A DNA stretch of 64,000 nucleotides from Corynebacterium bouchesdurhonense (GTDB lineage Bacteria; Actinomycetota; Actinomycetes; Mycobacteriales; Mycobacteriaceae). The notes beneath the pieces were generated by a model that ran no database searches, was not told the origin of the DNA, and saw nothing but the letters and a program-made list of their open reading frames with translations. Both the position numbers and the translations under genes were made by a program. Location: assembly GCF_900078305.2 (NCBI RefSeq), contig NZ_LT546028.1, forward strand, positions 546,948 to 610,947, written 5' to 3'. This document shows positions 1 through 11,258 of the stretch, piece by piece; the stretch's first letter is position 1; each line of letters starts with the position of its first letter.

Positions 1-489
1 CGCGCTAAGTCCACCCTCGACGCCGCCGTGCGCGAGCTGGCGGGCGGGGAGCGGGTGCGTGACCCGGCGATCTTCGAGGCCGCGATGCTCTCCGAGCTGG
101 GCCGCCGCCGCCGCGAGGAGATCGAGCGGGGCACCACCCTGGTGGGCCCGCACCGCGACGACCTGGTGCTGATGTTGGGGGACGCGCCCGCGCGCGGGTA
201 CGCCTCCCACGGCGAGACCTGGTCCTACGCCCTGGCCCTGCACCTGGCGGAGTATCAGCTGTTGGCGGCGGCGGGGTCGGACCCGGTGCTGATTCTGGAC
301 GACGTCTTCGCCGAGCTGGACGCCAAGCGCCGCGAGCGCTTGGTGCACGTGGCGGAGGGTGCGGAGCAGGTCCTGATCACGGCTGCGGTGGGCGACGATT
401 TGCCCGGCAACCTGGATGATGCCGTGTCCGCCCGCTACCAGGTGCACATGGAGGAGGGGGTGAGCGGCATTGAGCGACTTGGTGCGTGA
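1..489 (+). CDS. recF: RecF, DNA replication and repair ATPase, C-terminal part
   Basis: The reading frame is open from the first base, so the 5' end lies outside the window. RecF is an SMC/Rad50-like ATPase that loads RecA at gaps through RecOR. The C-terminal ATPase half is visible: GPHRDD, the signature-like SHGE...[10 protein letters not shown] segment, and a Walker B/D-loop [11 protein letters not shown]. It ends at TGA 487-489 inside the next gene, an overlap of 20 bases that implies coupling. Position before the DUF721 gene and gyrB is the standard dnaA-dnaN-recF-dciA-gyrB order of actinobacteria. Confidence 0.95.
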   Translation, partial: RAKSTLDAAVRELAGGERVRDPAIFEAAMLSELGRRRREEIERGTTLVGPHRDDLVLMLGDAPARGYASHGETWSYALALHLAEYQLLAAAGSDPVLILDDVFAELDAKRRERLVHVAEGAEQVLITAAVGDDLPGNLDDAVSARYQVHMEEGVSGIERLGA

Positions 490-1051
490 CACCTTCGTTA
501 CGGTGCGCGACATGGCGCGCCGCCGCGGCCGCCTTCCTGACCTCTCCCGCCAGGGACGCCCGGTGACGCCGCTGCGCAGCGCCGCCAACGAGGTACGCGT
601 ACCGGGGCTTTCGCTTGTCGACGCACCCTCCACCGCCACCCCCCGCCCGCGCCGCGGCCGCCCGACCGGCCTGGACGGCCGGGCCCTGCCGCGCGGGTAC
701 AAGGTCGACTCCTTCGCCTCCCTAATGGGCAGGGAGATCCGTCGCCGCGACTGGACCGAGCACATGGCCTACGGCTGGGTGATGGGCAACTGGGAGACCC
801 TGGTGGGTGCCAAGATTGCCCAGCACACCACCGTGGAGATGATCAAGGAGGGCGAGGTACACGTCTCCTGCGATACCACCGCCTGGGCAACCCAGATGAA
901 GTACATGCAGGCCACGGTGCTCTCGGCCATCGCGGCGAAGGTGGGTCCGGACGTGGTGACCAAGCTGCACATCTACGGCCCGAAGACGAAGTCTTGGCGC
1001 TACGGCGCTCTCCACGTGAAGGGCCGCGGCCCCCGCGACACGTACGGGTAG
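470..1051 (+). CDS. DciA-like protein (DUF721)
   Basis: A 193-residue protein with a basic, low-complexity N-terminal arm (to about residue 75) and a DUF721/DciA domain (about 80-180; [19 protein letters not shown], then [18 protein letters not shown]). DciA proteins are the DnaB replicative helicase loader/operator in most bacteria lacking DnaC. The start is TTG 470, chosen because gaggaggggg at 451-460 is a good ribosome site about 10 bases upstream; GTG 482 is the alternative. It overlaps recF. The poorly conserved arm contains an exact copy of the dispersed motif (613-624, encoding LVDA). Family assignment is solid; the helicase-loading role is inferred from the family. Confidence 0.85.
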   Translation: MSDLVRDTFVTVRDMARRRGRLPDLSRQGRPVTPLRSAANEVRVPGLSLVDAPSTATPRPRRGRPTGLDGRALPRGYKVDSFASLMGREIRRRDWTEHMAYGWVMGNWETLVGAKIAQHTTVEMIKEGEVHVSCDTTAWATQMKYMQATVLSAIAAKVGPDVVTKLHIYGPKTKSWRYGALHVKGRGPRDTYG

Positions 1052-1142
1052 GCGAGTCGGGCGCGGGGGCCCGCACCGCGAAAACAGCGCGAGAAACGCC
1101 CTCTCGCTGCCTTTACCGCTGCGGTGTATGACCCCTCTGGGG

Positions 1143-1150
1143 TGTAAGAT
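1143..1150 (+). promoter_or_regulatory. candidate gyrB promoter (extended -10)
   Basis: TGTAAGAT gives an extended -10 (TG then TAAGAT) in the 170-base gap before gyrB. I see no convincing -35 at the usual spacing. Inference only. Confidence 0.35.
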
Positions 1151-1162
1151 GAAGCGGGTTAG

Positions 1163-3732
<2,570 letters not shown>

Positions 3733-3739
3733 GGGCGCA

Positions 3740-3775
3740 GTGTACGTCGCGGTGTACGTCGCAGTGTACGTCGCG
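3740..3775. repeat. three tandem 12-bp repeats
   Basis: Three consecutive units of GTGTACGTCGCR (3740-3751, 3752-3763, 3764-3775) just upstream of the 3298-3732 gene. Possible operator array or slippage-generated microsatellite. Confidence 0.8.
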
Positions 3776-3801
3776 GTGGGCGGGGCGGCCGGGGGGCATG
3801 A

Positions 3802-3828
3802 AAAAAGCGGCCCCGGGGGACCGCTTCG
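3802..3828 (-). terminator. rho-independent terminator of the 3901-4302 gene
   Basis: Read on the minus strand it is an AAGCGG/CCGCTT stem with inner CCCC/GGGG pairing, followed by a run of T. It lies about 75 bases after the stop of the minus-strand gene. Confidence 0.7.
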
Positions 3829-3900
3829 CGGCGTCGCGATTCTTCCACCACAGTCACACGAATCACACGAGCCACTGTAACCACAACGGGCACAACAGTA

Positions 3901-4302
3901 TCACGCGGTGCGCGGGAGCGCGACCGGGGGGAGTGGCAGGTTCCGCGCCGTCGCGAGGGCCTGGGCGGCCTGGGCGGCTAGCTGGTCCCTGGCCTCGCGC
4001 AGCGGCGGCGTGGCTTCCACCACCAAAAGGCCCGCCCCGGCGGTGAGAGCCAGCGCGATAGCGATGGTCAGCGGCGCACTGCCGGTGTACGCGCTGCCGA
4101 GTGCCGGCGGGGCAGGGACGTCGAGCGACTCGGGGTTGGGGTGCTCGGGCGCCGTCGAGCTGCCGCGGCTGGAGCCGGTGAGCAGCTCGCCGGCCGCGCT
4201 CTGCGCGTGGGCGGGGCCGGGGGCGGCGGTACAGGTCAGCGCGGCCGCGAGCGCGGCGGCGGTGATCGCGTGGGCGGTGCGGCGGGGGGCAGCGTAGGTC
4301 AT
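3901..4302 (-). CDS. small secreted/membrane-anchored protein, unknown function
   Basis: 133 residues from ATG 4302. It has a Sec-type signal sequence (MTYAAPRRTAHAITAAALAA, ending near AHAQS), a Ser/Pro-rich region, one hydrophobic segment (TIAIALALTAGAGLLVVEA) and a short helical tail. An in-frame ATG exists at 4338, but a TAAGAT -10 element lies at 4344-4339 on the minus strand. That would place the transcript start inside the longer reading and favours ATG 4302. No family recognised. Confidence 0.65.
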   Translation of the reverse strand: MTYAAPRRTAHAITAAALAAALTCTAAPGPAHAQSAAGELLTGSSRGSSTAPEHPNPESLDVPAPPALGSAYTGSAPLTIAIALALTAGAGLLVVEATPPLREARDQLAAQAAQALATARNLPLPPVALPRTA

Positions 4303-4373
4303 GGGAACCTCGGGGCGTCGGGGGACGAGAACACCCATATCTTATGCGAGCGGTACTGGGCGCGGGCGGGGCT

Positions 4374-4640
4374 TCACCCGTCGCACCAGCGCAGGTAGGT
4401 GTCCCGGAGTACGGCGGCGAAGGTTTGGTTGTGGTCGGTGAGGGGCTTGAGGCGCACGGTGGCGTCGAAAAGCAAGAAAGCCCCCTCCCGCGGCGAGCCA
4501 CACACCGGCACCCCGTGGATGCGCGCACCGGGCACGGCGGCGCAGGCGGCGAGGGCCCCAAACGATCGCACGTGTACACCGCGCGCGGCGCAGAACTCGT
4601 CCGCGACCGCGAGCACCTGCTCCGGGGTGAGCGGCCTCAT
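4374..4640 (-). CDS. degenerate Doc/Fic-fold protein of a putative toxin-antitoxin pair
   Basis: 88 residues. The N-terminus MRPLTPEQVLAV and the C-terminal segment align without gaps to Doc (death-on-curing) proteins, which AMPylate or phosphorylate targets through an HPFxDGNKR loop. Here that loop reads KPLTDHNQT: Pro, Asp and Asn remain but the catalytic His, the Gly and the Lys-Arg are gone. It is also shorter than usual Doc proteins (about 120 residues). Its ATG overlaps the stop of the upstream ribbon-helix-helix gene (ATGA), the classic antitoxin-toxin coupling. I infer an inactive or repurposed toxin. The dispersed motif (4462-4473) lies just before the loop. Confidence 0.6.
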   Translation of the reverse strand: MRPLTPEQVLAVADEFCAARGVHVRSFGALAACAAVPGARIHGVPVCGSPREGAFLLFDATVRLKPLTDHNQTFAAVLRDTYLRWCDG

Positions 4641-4849
4641 GCGCGGGCCTGCCGGATCCGGGCCTCAGTGGCGCGGTATTCGGGCACGATGTCGCGGGCG
4701 AGCGCCTGCACCTCGGCGGTGTCCAGCATGCGGGCGGCGGCTAAGACCACGGCGCGGCGGGCGGCCTCCTGCTTGGAGCAGCCCCACGCGGAGGCGAGCA
4801 GCACCAGCGCTTTGTCCTCGTCCGCGCTGAGGCGCAGCGTCATAGCCAT
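4637..4849 (-). CDS. ribbon-helix-helix (CopG-type) antitoxin/repressor
   Basis: 70 residues from ATG 4849. The N-terminal strand MTLRLSADEDKALVLLAS and helix GCSKQEAARRAVVLAAARM fit an RHH DNA-binding fold, followed by a helical tail that would contact the toxin. A perfect palindrome (4858-4876) starts 9 bases upstream, overlaps an extended -10 (TGGTATCGT on the minus strand) and fits autorepression. The transcript would begin at or next to the ATG, i.e. leaderless. A second ATG (4843) is in frame. It forms a two-gene operon with the Doc-like gene. Confidence 0.75.
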   Translation of the reverse strand: MAMTLRLSADEDKALVLLASAWGCSKQEAARRAVVLAAARMLDTAEVQALARDIVPEYRATEARIRQARA

Positions 4850-4857
4850 GGGAAAAA

Positions 4858-4876
4858 CGATACCAAAGTGGTATCG
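4858..4876. promoter_or_regulatory. operator palindrome of the RHH/Doc-like operon
   Basis: Perfect inverted repeat CGATACCA-AAG-TGGTATCG, 8-bp arms with a 3-bp spacer, overlapping the predicted extended -10 of the minus-strand operon. Confidence 0.7.
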
Positions 4877-4942
4877 CGGCGGGCAGCTTACCGACGCTCC
4901 CGGGCCGCTAGAATGGCCTGTGACTAACAAGAAAGGCAGCAC

Positions 4943-7594
4943 ATGAGCGACGACACGCTAGACGGCGAGGGCTTCGACCGCATCCAGCCCATCGACATCA
5001 ACGAGGAGATGCAGACCAGCTACATCGATTACGCCATGAGCGTGATCGTGGGCCGCGCGCTGCCGGACGTGCGCGACGGCATGAAACCGGTGCACCGCCG
5101 CATCATCTACGCGATGTACGACAACGGCTACCGCCCCGAGCGCTCGTACGTGAAGAGCGCGAAGCCGGTGGCGGACACGATGGGTAACTACCACCCGCAC
5201 GGCGACTCCGCCATTTACGACACCTTGGTGCGCATGGCCCAGCCGTGGTCCATGCGCTACCCGCTGGTGGACGGCCAGGGTAACTTCGGCTCCCCGGGCA
5301 ATGACGGCCCGGCCGCCATGCGTTACACGGAGTGCAAGATGACGCCGCTGGCCATGGAGATGGTGCGCGACATCCGCGAGAACTCTGTGGACTTCGCGCC
5401 GAACTACGACGGCAAGACCCAGGAGCCGGCCGTGCTGCCCTCGCGGGTGCCAAACTTGCTCATGAACGGCTCCAACGGGATCGCCGTGGGTATGGCCACC
5501 AACATCCCGCCGCACAACCTGAACGAGTTGGCGGAGGCGATCTACTGGATCCTGGACAACCACGAGGCGGACGAGCAGGCCACGCTCGACGCCGTGATGG
5601 AGCGCGTGAAGGGTCCCGATTTCCCCACCGCCGGCCTGATCGTGGGCGACCAGGGCATCAAGGACGCCTACACCACCGGCCGCGGCTCCATCCGCATGCG
5701 CGGCGTGACGGAGATTGAGGAGGTGGGCAACCGCCAGCTCATCGTCATCACCGAGCTGCCGTACCAGGTCAACCCGGACAACTTCATCCACTCCATCGCC
5801 GAGCAGGTCACCGCCGGCAAGATGGCCGGCATCTCCACCATCGAGGACGAGTCCTCGGACCGCGTGGGCATGCGCATCGTGGTCACGCTGAAGCGCGACG
5901 CCGTGCCGCGTGTGGTGCTGAACAACCTGTACAAGCACTCATCGCTGGAGACGAACTTCCCGGCCAACATGCTCTCCATCGTGGACGGCGTACCGCGCAC
6001 CCTGCGCCTCGATCAAATGCTGCGGTACTACGTCAAGCACCAGATCGAGGTCATCGTCCGGCGCACCCAGTACCGCCTGGACGAGGCCGAGAAGCGCGCC
6101 CACATCCTGCGCGGTTTGGTCAAGGCGCTCGACGCCCTCGACGAGGTCATCGCGCTCATCCGCAGCTCCGCCACCGTGGACGATGCGCGTCAGGGGCTCA
6201 TTGAGCTTCTCGACGTCGACGAGATCCAGGCCAACGAGATCCTGGCGATGCAGCTGCGCCGCCTCGCGGCCCTGGAGCGCCAGAAGATCGTGGACGACCT
6301 GGCCGAGATTGAGAAGCAGATCGCTGATTACAAGGACATCCTGGCCAAGCCCGAGCGGCAGCGGGAGATTGTGGGCAACGAGCTGCGCGAGATTGTGGAC
6401 AAGCACGGCGACGAGCGCCGCACCCGCATCGTGGCCGCCACCGGCGACGTGACCGAGGAGGACCTCATCGCCCGCGAGAACGTGGTGGTGACCATCACCT
6501 CCACCGGATACGCCAAGCGCACCAAGGTGGACGCGTACAAGAGCCAGAAACGCGGTGGCAAGGGCGTGCGCGGCGCCGAGCTGAAGCAGGACGACGTGGT
6601 GAAGAACTTCTTCATCTGCTCCACGCACGACTGGATCCTCTTCTTCACCAACTTCGGCCGCGTGTACCGCCTCAAGGCCTACGAGCTGCCGGAAGCGGGC
6701 CGCACCGCTCGCGGCCAGCACGTAGCCAACCTGCTGGAGTTCCAGCCGGAGGAGCGCATCGCGCAGGTAATCCAGATCAAGAGCTACACCGACGCGCCCT
6801 ACCTGGTGCTGGCCACACGTGACGGCCGCGTGAAGAAGTCCCGCCTGACCGACTACGAGTCCGCGCGCTCCGCCGGCCTGATTGCCATCAACCTCAACGA
6901 GGGCGACGCCCTGATCGGCGCGGCGCTCGCCGGCGACGAGGACGACCTGCTGTTGGTCTCCGAGCAGGGCCAGGCCATCCGCTTCACCGCGGACGACGAG
7001 CAGCTGCGCCCGATGGGCCGCGCCACCGCCGGCGTGAAGGGCATGCGCTTCCGCGACGATGACCAGCTGCTGGCCATGACCGTGGTGCAAGACGGCGACT
7101 TCATCCTGGTGGCCACCTCCGGCGGCTACGGCAAGCGCACCCCGATTGAGGAGTACAACCCGCAGGGCCGCGGCGGCATGGGCGTGATGACGTTCAAGTA
7201 CACTCCGAAGCGCGGCAAGCTCATCGGCGCGCTGGCCGTGTCCGAGGAGGACCAGATCTTTGCCATCACCTCCGCCGGCGGCGTGATCCGCACCGAGGTC
7301 AACCAGATCCGCCCGAGCTCGCGCGCCACCATGGGCGTGCGCCTGGTGGACCTTGGAGACGGCGTGGAGCTGCTGGCCATCGACCGCAACGTGGAGGACG
7401 AGGGCGAGGAGGAGGCTACCGCCGTGGCAACCGGCCAGAAGACCCTCGAGGAGGCCCGGTTGGGTGTCTCCGGCGAGCAGTGGAGCGACGACGACCCGAT
7501 CGAGTCCGGCATCACCGATGCGTCCGGCGCGGGCGACGCCGAGGCCGCCGACGGCGAGTCCGGGCCCGAGGCCGGCTCCGAGGATGAGGAGTAG
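4943..7594 (+). CDS. gyrA: DNA gyrase subunit A
   Basis: 883 residues; breakage-reunion subunit. The winged-helix domain carries the catalytic Tyr (AAMRYTE, Y128 by my count). The quinolone region reads [10 protein letters not shown] with Ser89 and Asp93 intact, i.e. the wild-type, drug-sensitive residues. The coiled-coil/DNA gate follows, then the C-terminal beta-pinwheel with the GyrA box region ([10 protein letters not shown]). It ends in a long acidic tail. ATG 4943 follows AGAAAGGCAG. The next gene starts 3 bases after the stop region, so they are co-transcribed. Confidence 0.97.
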   Translation: MSDDTLDGEGFDRIQPIDINEEMQTSYIDYAMSVIVGRALPDVRDGMKPVHRRIIYAMYDNGYRPERSYVKSAKPVADTMGNYHPHGDSAIYDTLVRMAQPWSMRYPLVDGQGNFGSPGNDGPAAMRYTECKMTPLAMEMVRDIRENSVDFAPNYDGKTQEPAVLPSRVPNLLMNGSNGIAVGMATNIPPHNLNELAEAIYWILDNHEADEQATLDAVMERVKGPDFPTAGLIVGDQGIKDAYTTGRGSIRMRGVTEIEEVGNRQLIVITELPYQVNPDNFIHSIAEQVTAGKMAGISTIEDESSDRVGMRIVVTLKRDAVPRVVLNNLYKHSSLETNFPANMLSIVDGVPRTLRLDQMLRYYVKHQIEVIVRRTQYRLDEAEKRAHILRGLVKALDALDEVIALIRSSATVDDARQGLIELLDVDEIQANEILAMQLRRLAALERQKIVDDLAEIEKQIADYKDILAKPERQREIVGNELREIVDKHGDERRTRIVAATGDVTEEDLIARENVVVTITSTGYAKRTKVDAYKSQKRGGKGVRGAELKQDDVVKNFFICSTHDWILFFTNFGRVYRLKAYELPEAGRTARGQHVANLLEFQPEERIAQVIQIKSYTDAPYLVLATRDGRVKKSRLTDYESARSAGLIAINLNEGDALIGAALAGDEDDLLLVSEQGQAIRFTADDEQLRPMGRATAGVKGMRFRDDDQLLAMTVVQDGDFILVATSGGYGKRTPIEEYNPQGRGGMGVMTFKYTPKRGKLIGALAVSEEDQIFAITSAGGVIRTEVNQIRPSSRATMGVRLVDLGDGVELLAIDRNVEDEGEEEATAVATGQKTLEEARLGVSGEQWSDDDPIESGITDASGAGDAEAADGESGPEAGSEDEE

Positions 7595-7597
7595 CCC

Positions 7598-7942
7598 ATG
7601 GCTGCGCGGAAGGTAACGATCAAGCACGTTGGGGTGGGGTCGGTGTTCAAAATCGCCACCATCCTCGCCCTCATCGGCTTCGTGGCCTGGATGCTGGCGG
7701 CCACACTGATCTACTACGGCCTCGAGCGCGCCGGCGTGGTGGACTCGCTGAACTCGCTCATCGGCGGCGTGGGCGGCGACCAGGTCATCGACATGACCCT
7801 GGTGCTTTCCGTGGCCGGGCTCGTGGGCCTGATCGGTGTGGTCTTCACCGCGGTCATGGCGCCGCTGATGACGGTGATCTACAACTCCGTCGCCGACCTG
7901 GTGGGCGGCATCACGTTCACCATGTCCAACCGGGTGCGCTAG
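7598..7942 (+). CDS. DUF3566 transmembrane protein
   Basis: 114 residues with two membrane helices (IATILALIGFVAWMLAATLI; VLSVAGLVGLIGVVFTAVMA) and the typical glycine-rich ending of the DUF3566 family. Immediately after gyrA and before tRNA-Ile/tRNA-Ala, exactly the position of the mycobacterial Rv0007-type gene. Biochemical role unknown. Confidence 0.85.
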   Translation: MAARKVTIKHVGVGSVFKIATILALIGFVAWMLAATLIYYGLERAGVVDSLNSLIGGVGGDQVIDMTLVLSVAGLVGLIGVVFTAVMAPLMTVIYNSVADLVGGITFTMSNRVR

Positions 7943-7989
7943 GCGCGCACCGGGCCGAGATGGGCCGAGATAGGCGCTGACCTGGCGAT

Positions 7990-8018
7990 TTGGCGCACGC
8001 ACTGCCCCTGGGTAATGT
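7990..8018 (+). promoter_or_regulatory. promoter of tRNA-Ile/tRNA-Ala
   Basis: TTGGCG (7990-7995), 17-base spacer, TAATGT (8013-8018); start predicted near 8025, nine bases before the tRNA. The flank GGCGATTTGGCG is repeated at the tRNA-Leu promoter (36503-36514). Confidence 0.7.
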
Positions 8019-8033
8019 TCTATCTCGTTCCAA

Positions 8034-8107
8034 GGGCCTATAGCTCAGTCGGTTAGAGCGCATCGCTGATAACGATGAGGTCGCAGGTTCGATTCCTGCT
8101 AGGCCCA
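8034..8107 (+). tRNA. tRNA-Ile (GAT)
   Basis: Cloverleaf with acceptor GGGCCTA/TAGGCCC, D-arm TAGCTCAGTCGGTTAGAGC, anticodon loop CTGATAA and T-loop GTTCGATTC; discriminator A. CCA is not fully encoded. Confidence 0.97.
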
Positions 8108-8134
8108 CAATGTCCCCGCTTGCCGGGGCATTTT

Positions 8135-8207
8135 GGGGCATTAGCTCAGTTGGTAGAGCACCTGCTTTGCAAGCAGGATGTCAGGAGTTCGATTCTCCTA
8201 TGCTCCA
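8135..8207 (+). tRNA. tRNA-Ala (TGC)
   Basis: Acceptor GGGGCAT/ATGCTCC (one G-T pair), anticodon stem CCTGC/GCAGG around TTTGCAA giving anticodon TGC, T-loop GTTCGATTC. It is separated from tRNA-Ile by a short GTCCCCG/CGGGGCA hairpin and likely co-transcribed. Confidence 0.97.
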
Positions 8208-8215
8208 CAGGACAA

Positions 8216-8244
8216 ACCCGCAGATCTCAAGGTCTGCGGGTTTT
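8216..8244 (+). terminator. terminator after tRNA-Ala
   Basis: Nine-bp stem ACCCGCAGA/TCTGCGGGT with an 8-base loop followed by TTTT. Confidence 0.85.
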
Positions 8245-8350
8245 GTGCGTTGGGCGTTAGTATCCGGGGACAGCCACCGCCCTTAATACGTGATTGCGGT
8301 CCGTTGGTAGGCGCAAATCGGGTAGGCAACGCGAGGAGGAGTTTTCATCC

Positions 8351-8407
8351 ATGAAGTTCGAGGTTCTGATCGTTGGAGGGGTCGCATGGTTATGGGGCAA
8401 ACCGTGA
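8351..8407 (+). pseudogene. possible truncated gene start (18 codons)
   Basis: A strong ribosome site (GAGGAGGAG at 8332-8340) precedes ATG 8351, but the frame (MKFEVLIVGGVAWLWGKP) stops at TGA 8405-8407. Base composition turns AT-rich from there. This looks like the 5' stump of a resident gene cut by the arrival of the following island. A genuine small hydrophobic peptide cannot be excluded. Confidence 0.35.
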
Positions 8408-8503
8408 AACTGCTACTTATTTTGCACTTTAATTCGCAGTCTGGGTTTGAAACTATTAATGTCCAGGTAGAGAAAGTGTGAATGACGATCTAGACTAATC
8501 ATC

Positions 8504-10240
8504 ATGAGCTGGGATGCCGAACGTCTCGCCGAAACGATCAGGGAGCTGCGTGCTTTCGGGGACGATATGACTCTTGTTGAATGTAAAACTGCCGCCGGAG
8601 GTGTTCCGGAGAACCTCGGCGAGACTCTAAGCGCATTCGCTAATATGCCGCAGGCTGGCGCGATCATTCTTGGCGTTAGCGAGCGGAAAGGTTTTGAAGT
8701 CACCGGTATTGAAGATCCAGCAGCGATGCAGAAAGCGATCGCATCGGTCAATCGTTCTTCAGTGGATCCAGCCCCGCAGCTTGAGTTCTTCCATCACATG
8801 ATTGAGGACAAGCACGTTGTGGTTGTGGAAGTCACACCGTTGATGCCGACGGAGAAACCGGCAAGGTTCAAGAACAAGGCGTACCTGCGTCAAGCTGACG
8901 GGGACTACCAGATGAACGCCAACGATCTAAAGATGTTGGAGCTCTCTGCGCTCACAGCTAGTCAGCAAACGCACTTCGATTTCCAGATTGTTCATGGAAC
9001 GGATACCAGTGTGCTCGACAGCGAGGTGCTCGAGGATTTTGTCGGATCGGTGCGTCAGTCCAGAACTCGGCTATCTAGGATTAACGATGACTCACAACTG
9101 CTCCAAATTGCCAACGTAACCGACAACCGAGGCAATCTTCGTTTGGGGGGCCTATATGCGCTGGGTTACCTGCCTCAGTCAGTTGAACCTGCTCTCGGTG
9201 CAACTGTCGCGGTGAGATTGGCTCGCGGTGAGGGTGTAGGCCGCCATAAGAATCTCAAGGAGATTGAGGGGCCGCTGCCGGTCATGCTTGTTGAGATCAT
9301 GAATTGGGTCAGGCAAAACTCTGACACAGTGAGCAGATACACGGAGAGTGGGCATCTTGTAGATGAACCCGAGTTTCCGCCTTCAGCCATCCGAGAAGTG
9401 CTAGCGAATGCGCTGGTCCACCGGGATCTGGGGCCATCCGTAGAGGTGGGCAAGAAGGTGGAGGTCCGGATCACGGAGAAAATGCTTGTGGTGGTCAGCC
9501 CGGGTGGTTTGCGTGGATTATCAGTGTCCCAGCTGGAAAGCCCTGAGTTGACTAAAGCCCCTGTAAACAAGCGGCTTTATGAGATCGCACGGTATCTGAG
9601 GACGCCAGATGGCGAGCGCGTCATCGAGGGTGAGGGTGGAGGAATTCAGGAGATTCTCAGTGCTACGAGAGAGGCTCGTTTACCAAAGCCACAGTTCATC
9701 GATAATGGTGTCACGTTCAAAGTGCTTTTCCCCCGCGGATCACGTTTCAGTGACACCGAGAATCAGTGGCTAGAGGAACTACAACGGCAAAGAAAGCGGC
9801 GTCTTGTCCCGATTGAGGAGGATCTACTGGTCAACTTACGCAGCCAGGGCGGAGCGACGCTGCAGCGGATCGTGCAAATGTACACCCCCTTGGGTGAGAG
9901 AGCATGTAGGCGCATGCTCGATCGGTTGTCTGACACTGAATTTCTGAGTTATGAGGACGGGGTCTATTTCGCTGTCGGGGAGAACAATCGCTCTGAGGCT
10001 AGGGCGCGTCGCAAGAGCTCTGACGAGCGGATTTTACGTTCCTTGGGAAAGAACGTTCCGAGAGTTTATGAGGCCATTGGCTCCCACGGATCAGTGACGA
10101 TTAAGGAGTTGCAGGTGAGGACGGGCTTGTCGCCTGCCCAGGTCCGTTACGCACTCGATCCGCTCCTCGCCGAGGGGTACGTAGTCATGGTGGGGGGACA
10201 AGGGCGAAAGGCCACTGTGTACAGCCGCGCTTCGCGGTAG
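8504..10240 (+). CDS. Schlafen AlbA_2 domain / RecG-like ATPase, putative regulator or defence protein
   Basis: 578 residues. Residues about 10-150 form an AlbA_2 (Schlafen-type) domain (ECKTAAGGVPENLGETLSAF, GAIILGVSE, YLRQADGDY). Residues about 290-410 match the RecG_C/HATPase_c_4 module (REVLANALVHRD, VVVSPGGLRG, GEGGGIQEIL). The C-terminus has winged-helix regions. Such proteins are annotated as putative transcriptional regulators or helicase-related proteins and often sit in mobile and defence islands; the exact role is unknown. The gene is clearly lower in GC than its neighbours, uses codons they avoid, contains no copy of the dispersed motif and sits next to tRNA genes. I infer horizontal acquisition. 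ATG 8504 has no obvious ribosome site; the transcript may be leaderless. Confidence 0.75.
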   Translation: MSWDAERLAETIRELRAFGDDMTLVECKTAAGGVPENLGETLSAFANMPQAGAIILGVSERKGFEVTGIEDPAAMQKAIASVNRSSVDPAPQLEFFHHMIEDKHVVVVEVTPLMPTEKPARFKNKAYLRQADGDYQMNANDLKMLELSALTASQQTHFDFQIVHGTDTSVLDSEVLEDFVGSVRQSRTRLSRINDDSQLLQIANVTDNRGNLRLGGLYALGYLPQSVEPALGATVAVRLARGEGVGRHKNLKEIEGPLPVMLVEIMNWVRQNSDTVSRYTESGHLVDEPEFPPSAIREVLANALVHRDLGPSVEVGKKVEVRITEKMLVVVSPGGLRGLSVSQLESPELTKAPVNKRLYEIARYLRTPDGERVIEGEGGGIQEILSATREARLPKPQFIDNGVTFKVLFPRGSRFSDTENQWLEELQRQRKRRLVPIEEDLLVNLRSQGGATLQRIVQMYTPLGERACRRMLDRLSDTEFLSYEDGVYFAVGENNRSEARARRKSSDERILRSLGKNVPRVYEAIGSHGSVTIKELQVRTGLSPAQVRYALDPLLAEGYVVMVGGQGRKATVYSRASR

Positions 10241-10260
10241 GAACCCAAGTGCGGGTCTGG

Positions 10261-10347
10261 GGGGCTTTTGCTTTTCGACGCCCCCTTCTGAACGCAAGTG
10301 CCCCCGCGGAACGTTCGTCTACGGGGGCGTCGATAAGCAATAAAGCC
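10261..10347. repeat. inverted pair of the dispersed GCGTCGNNAAGC motif
   Basis: Two extended copies face each other: GCTTTTCGACGC at 10270-10281 and GCGTCGATAAGC at 10327-10338, each flanked by runs of G or C (GGGGC...GCCCCC; GGGGGC...GCCCC). The whole 87 bases can fold into a large stem. It lies 20-107 bases after the AlbA_2 gene at the right edge of the island. Confidence 0.8.
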
Positions 10348-10531
10348 CCTTGGTCGTGGATGCGGCGAATACCCCCAGAACACGGGGCGCCCGGCGGCAG
10401 AGAGACCTTTGACCAGCGGATATACCTTCGTACCGAGTCTGTGCGGAAGCGGCGATTTTGCTTGATTAGGCCTGCCTGCGGGCTTAACGTCTGTGCCACA
10501 CCACCCAACCACCACCTCAGGAGGGCACACC

Positions 10532-10888
10532 ATGAAGAAGTTCACCAACGCCGCAGCGGCATCCGTCCTGGCGGGCGCGATCGTCCTGGCCGGCACCCCG
10601 GCGCAGGCTGCGGAGACCGCCACCGCTACCGAGACCGCCGTGGCCACCACCGCGACGGCCACCGCCGCGAAGCCGACCAAGGAGAAGCTGAGCTGGCAGG
10701 AGCGCCAAGAGCGCGACCGCGCGCAGATCGACATCACCAGCCAGCGCCTGGACAACGCGAAGAAGGGTCTCGAGGTTACCGACGGCATCATCAACTCCGC
10801 CGCCGGTGTGAAGGACCTGTTCACCCCGCGCATCCTGAAGGATGGTGGGCTGTCCACGGTGCTGAAGATCATCGGCAAGCTGATCTAG
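10532..10888 (+). CDS. small secreted helical protein, unknown function
   Basis: 118 residues from ATG 10532, preceded by CAGGAGGGC. Signal peptide MKKFTNAAAASVLAGAIVLA cleaved near AQA-AET, then an Ala/Thr-rich stretch and an amphipathic helical domain (LSWQERQERDRAQIDITSQR; GLSTVLKIIGKLI at the end). No family recognised; similar small exported proteins are common in corynebacteria. A strong terminator follows, so it is monocistronic. Confidence 0.75.
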   Translation: MKKFTNAAAASVLAGAIVLAGTPAQAAETATATETAVATTATATAAKPTKEKLSWQERQERDRAQIDITSQRLDNAKKGLEVTDGIINSAAGVKDLFTPRILKDGGLSTVLKIIGKLI

Positions 10889-10970
10889 CCAGCCGCCGCG
10901 GGCGCGGGCCCGCAGCGAGGTAACGCGTTTGTTCCCCACCTCCAGGGGGAAGTTTCGGATCAAGGTTGCA

Positions 10971-10999
10971 AACACCGGCTCTGCGGGGCCGGTGTTTTT
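10971..10999 (+). terminator. terminator of the 10532-10888 gene
   Basis: AACACCGGC/GCCGGTGTT nine-bp stem, loop TCTGCGGG, then TTTTT. Confidence 0.85.
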
Positions 11000-11170
11000 G
11001 CGTTGGCGGGTGCGTGTCTGGGCGGTGGTTACCCCCGCCTAGGGGTGCGGGTACTTGGAAGATTCTTAGGCCACCCGGGGCCTCTAGCTGGGAACATGCG
11101 GACAAGGGGGCTCGGGACTGAGATACCCTGACGGCAGTATGAGTAAACATAAGAACACGCTCCGCGCGCG

Positions 11171-11200
11171 TTAAGGAAAAGTTTAGCTTAATCTCCTTAA
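11171..11200. promoter_or_regulatory. inverted repeat upstream of the surface protein gene
   Basis: TTAAGGA (11171-11177) and TCCTTAA (11194-11200), 16 bases apart, within an AT-rich stretch of the 370-base gap 10889-11258. Possible operator. Nothing else beyond the terminator is visible in the gap. Confidence 0.4.
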
Positions 11201-11258
11201 CGGTCTGTTTCCCGTCGCTGGCATCAGTACCGCTACAGGGGGGAAACACGCCAGATCC

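Noticed and set aside
8135-10300. Integration into tRNA-Ala with att repeats
   Set aside because: No second copy of the tRNA 3' end is visible at the right edge and there is no integrase gene.
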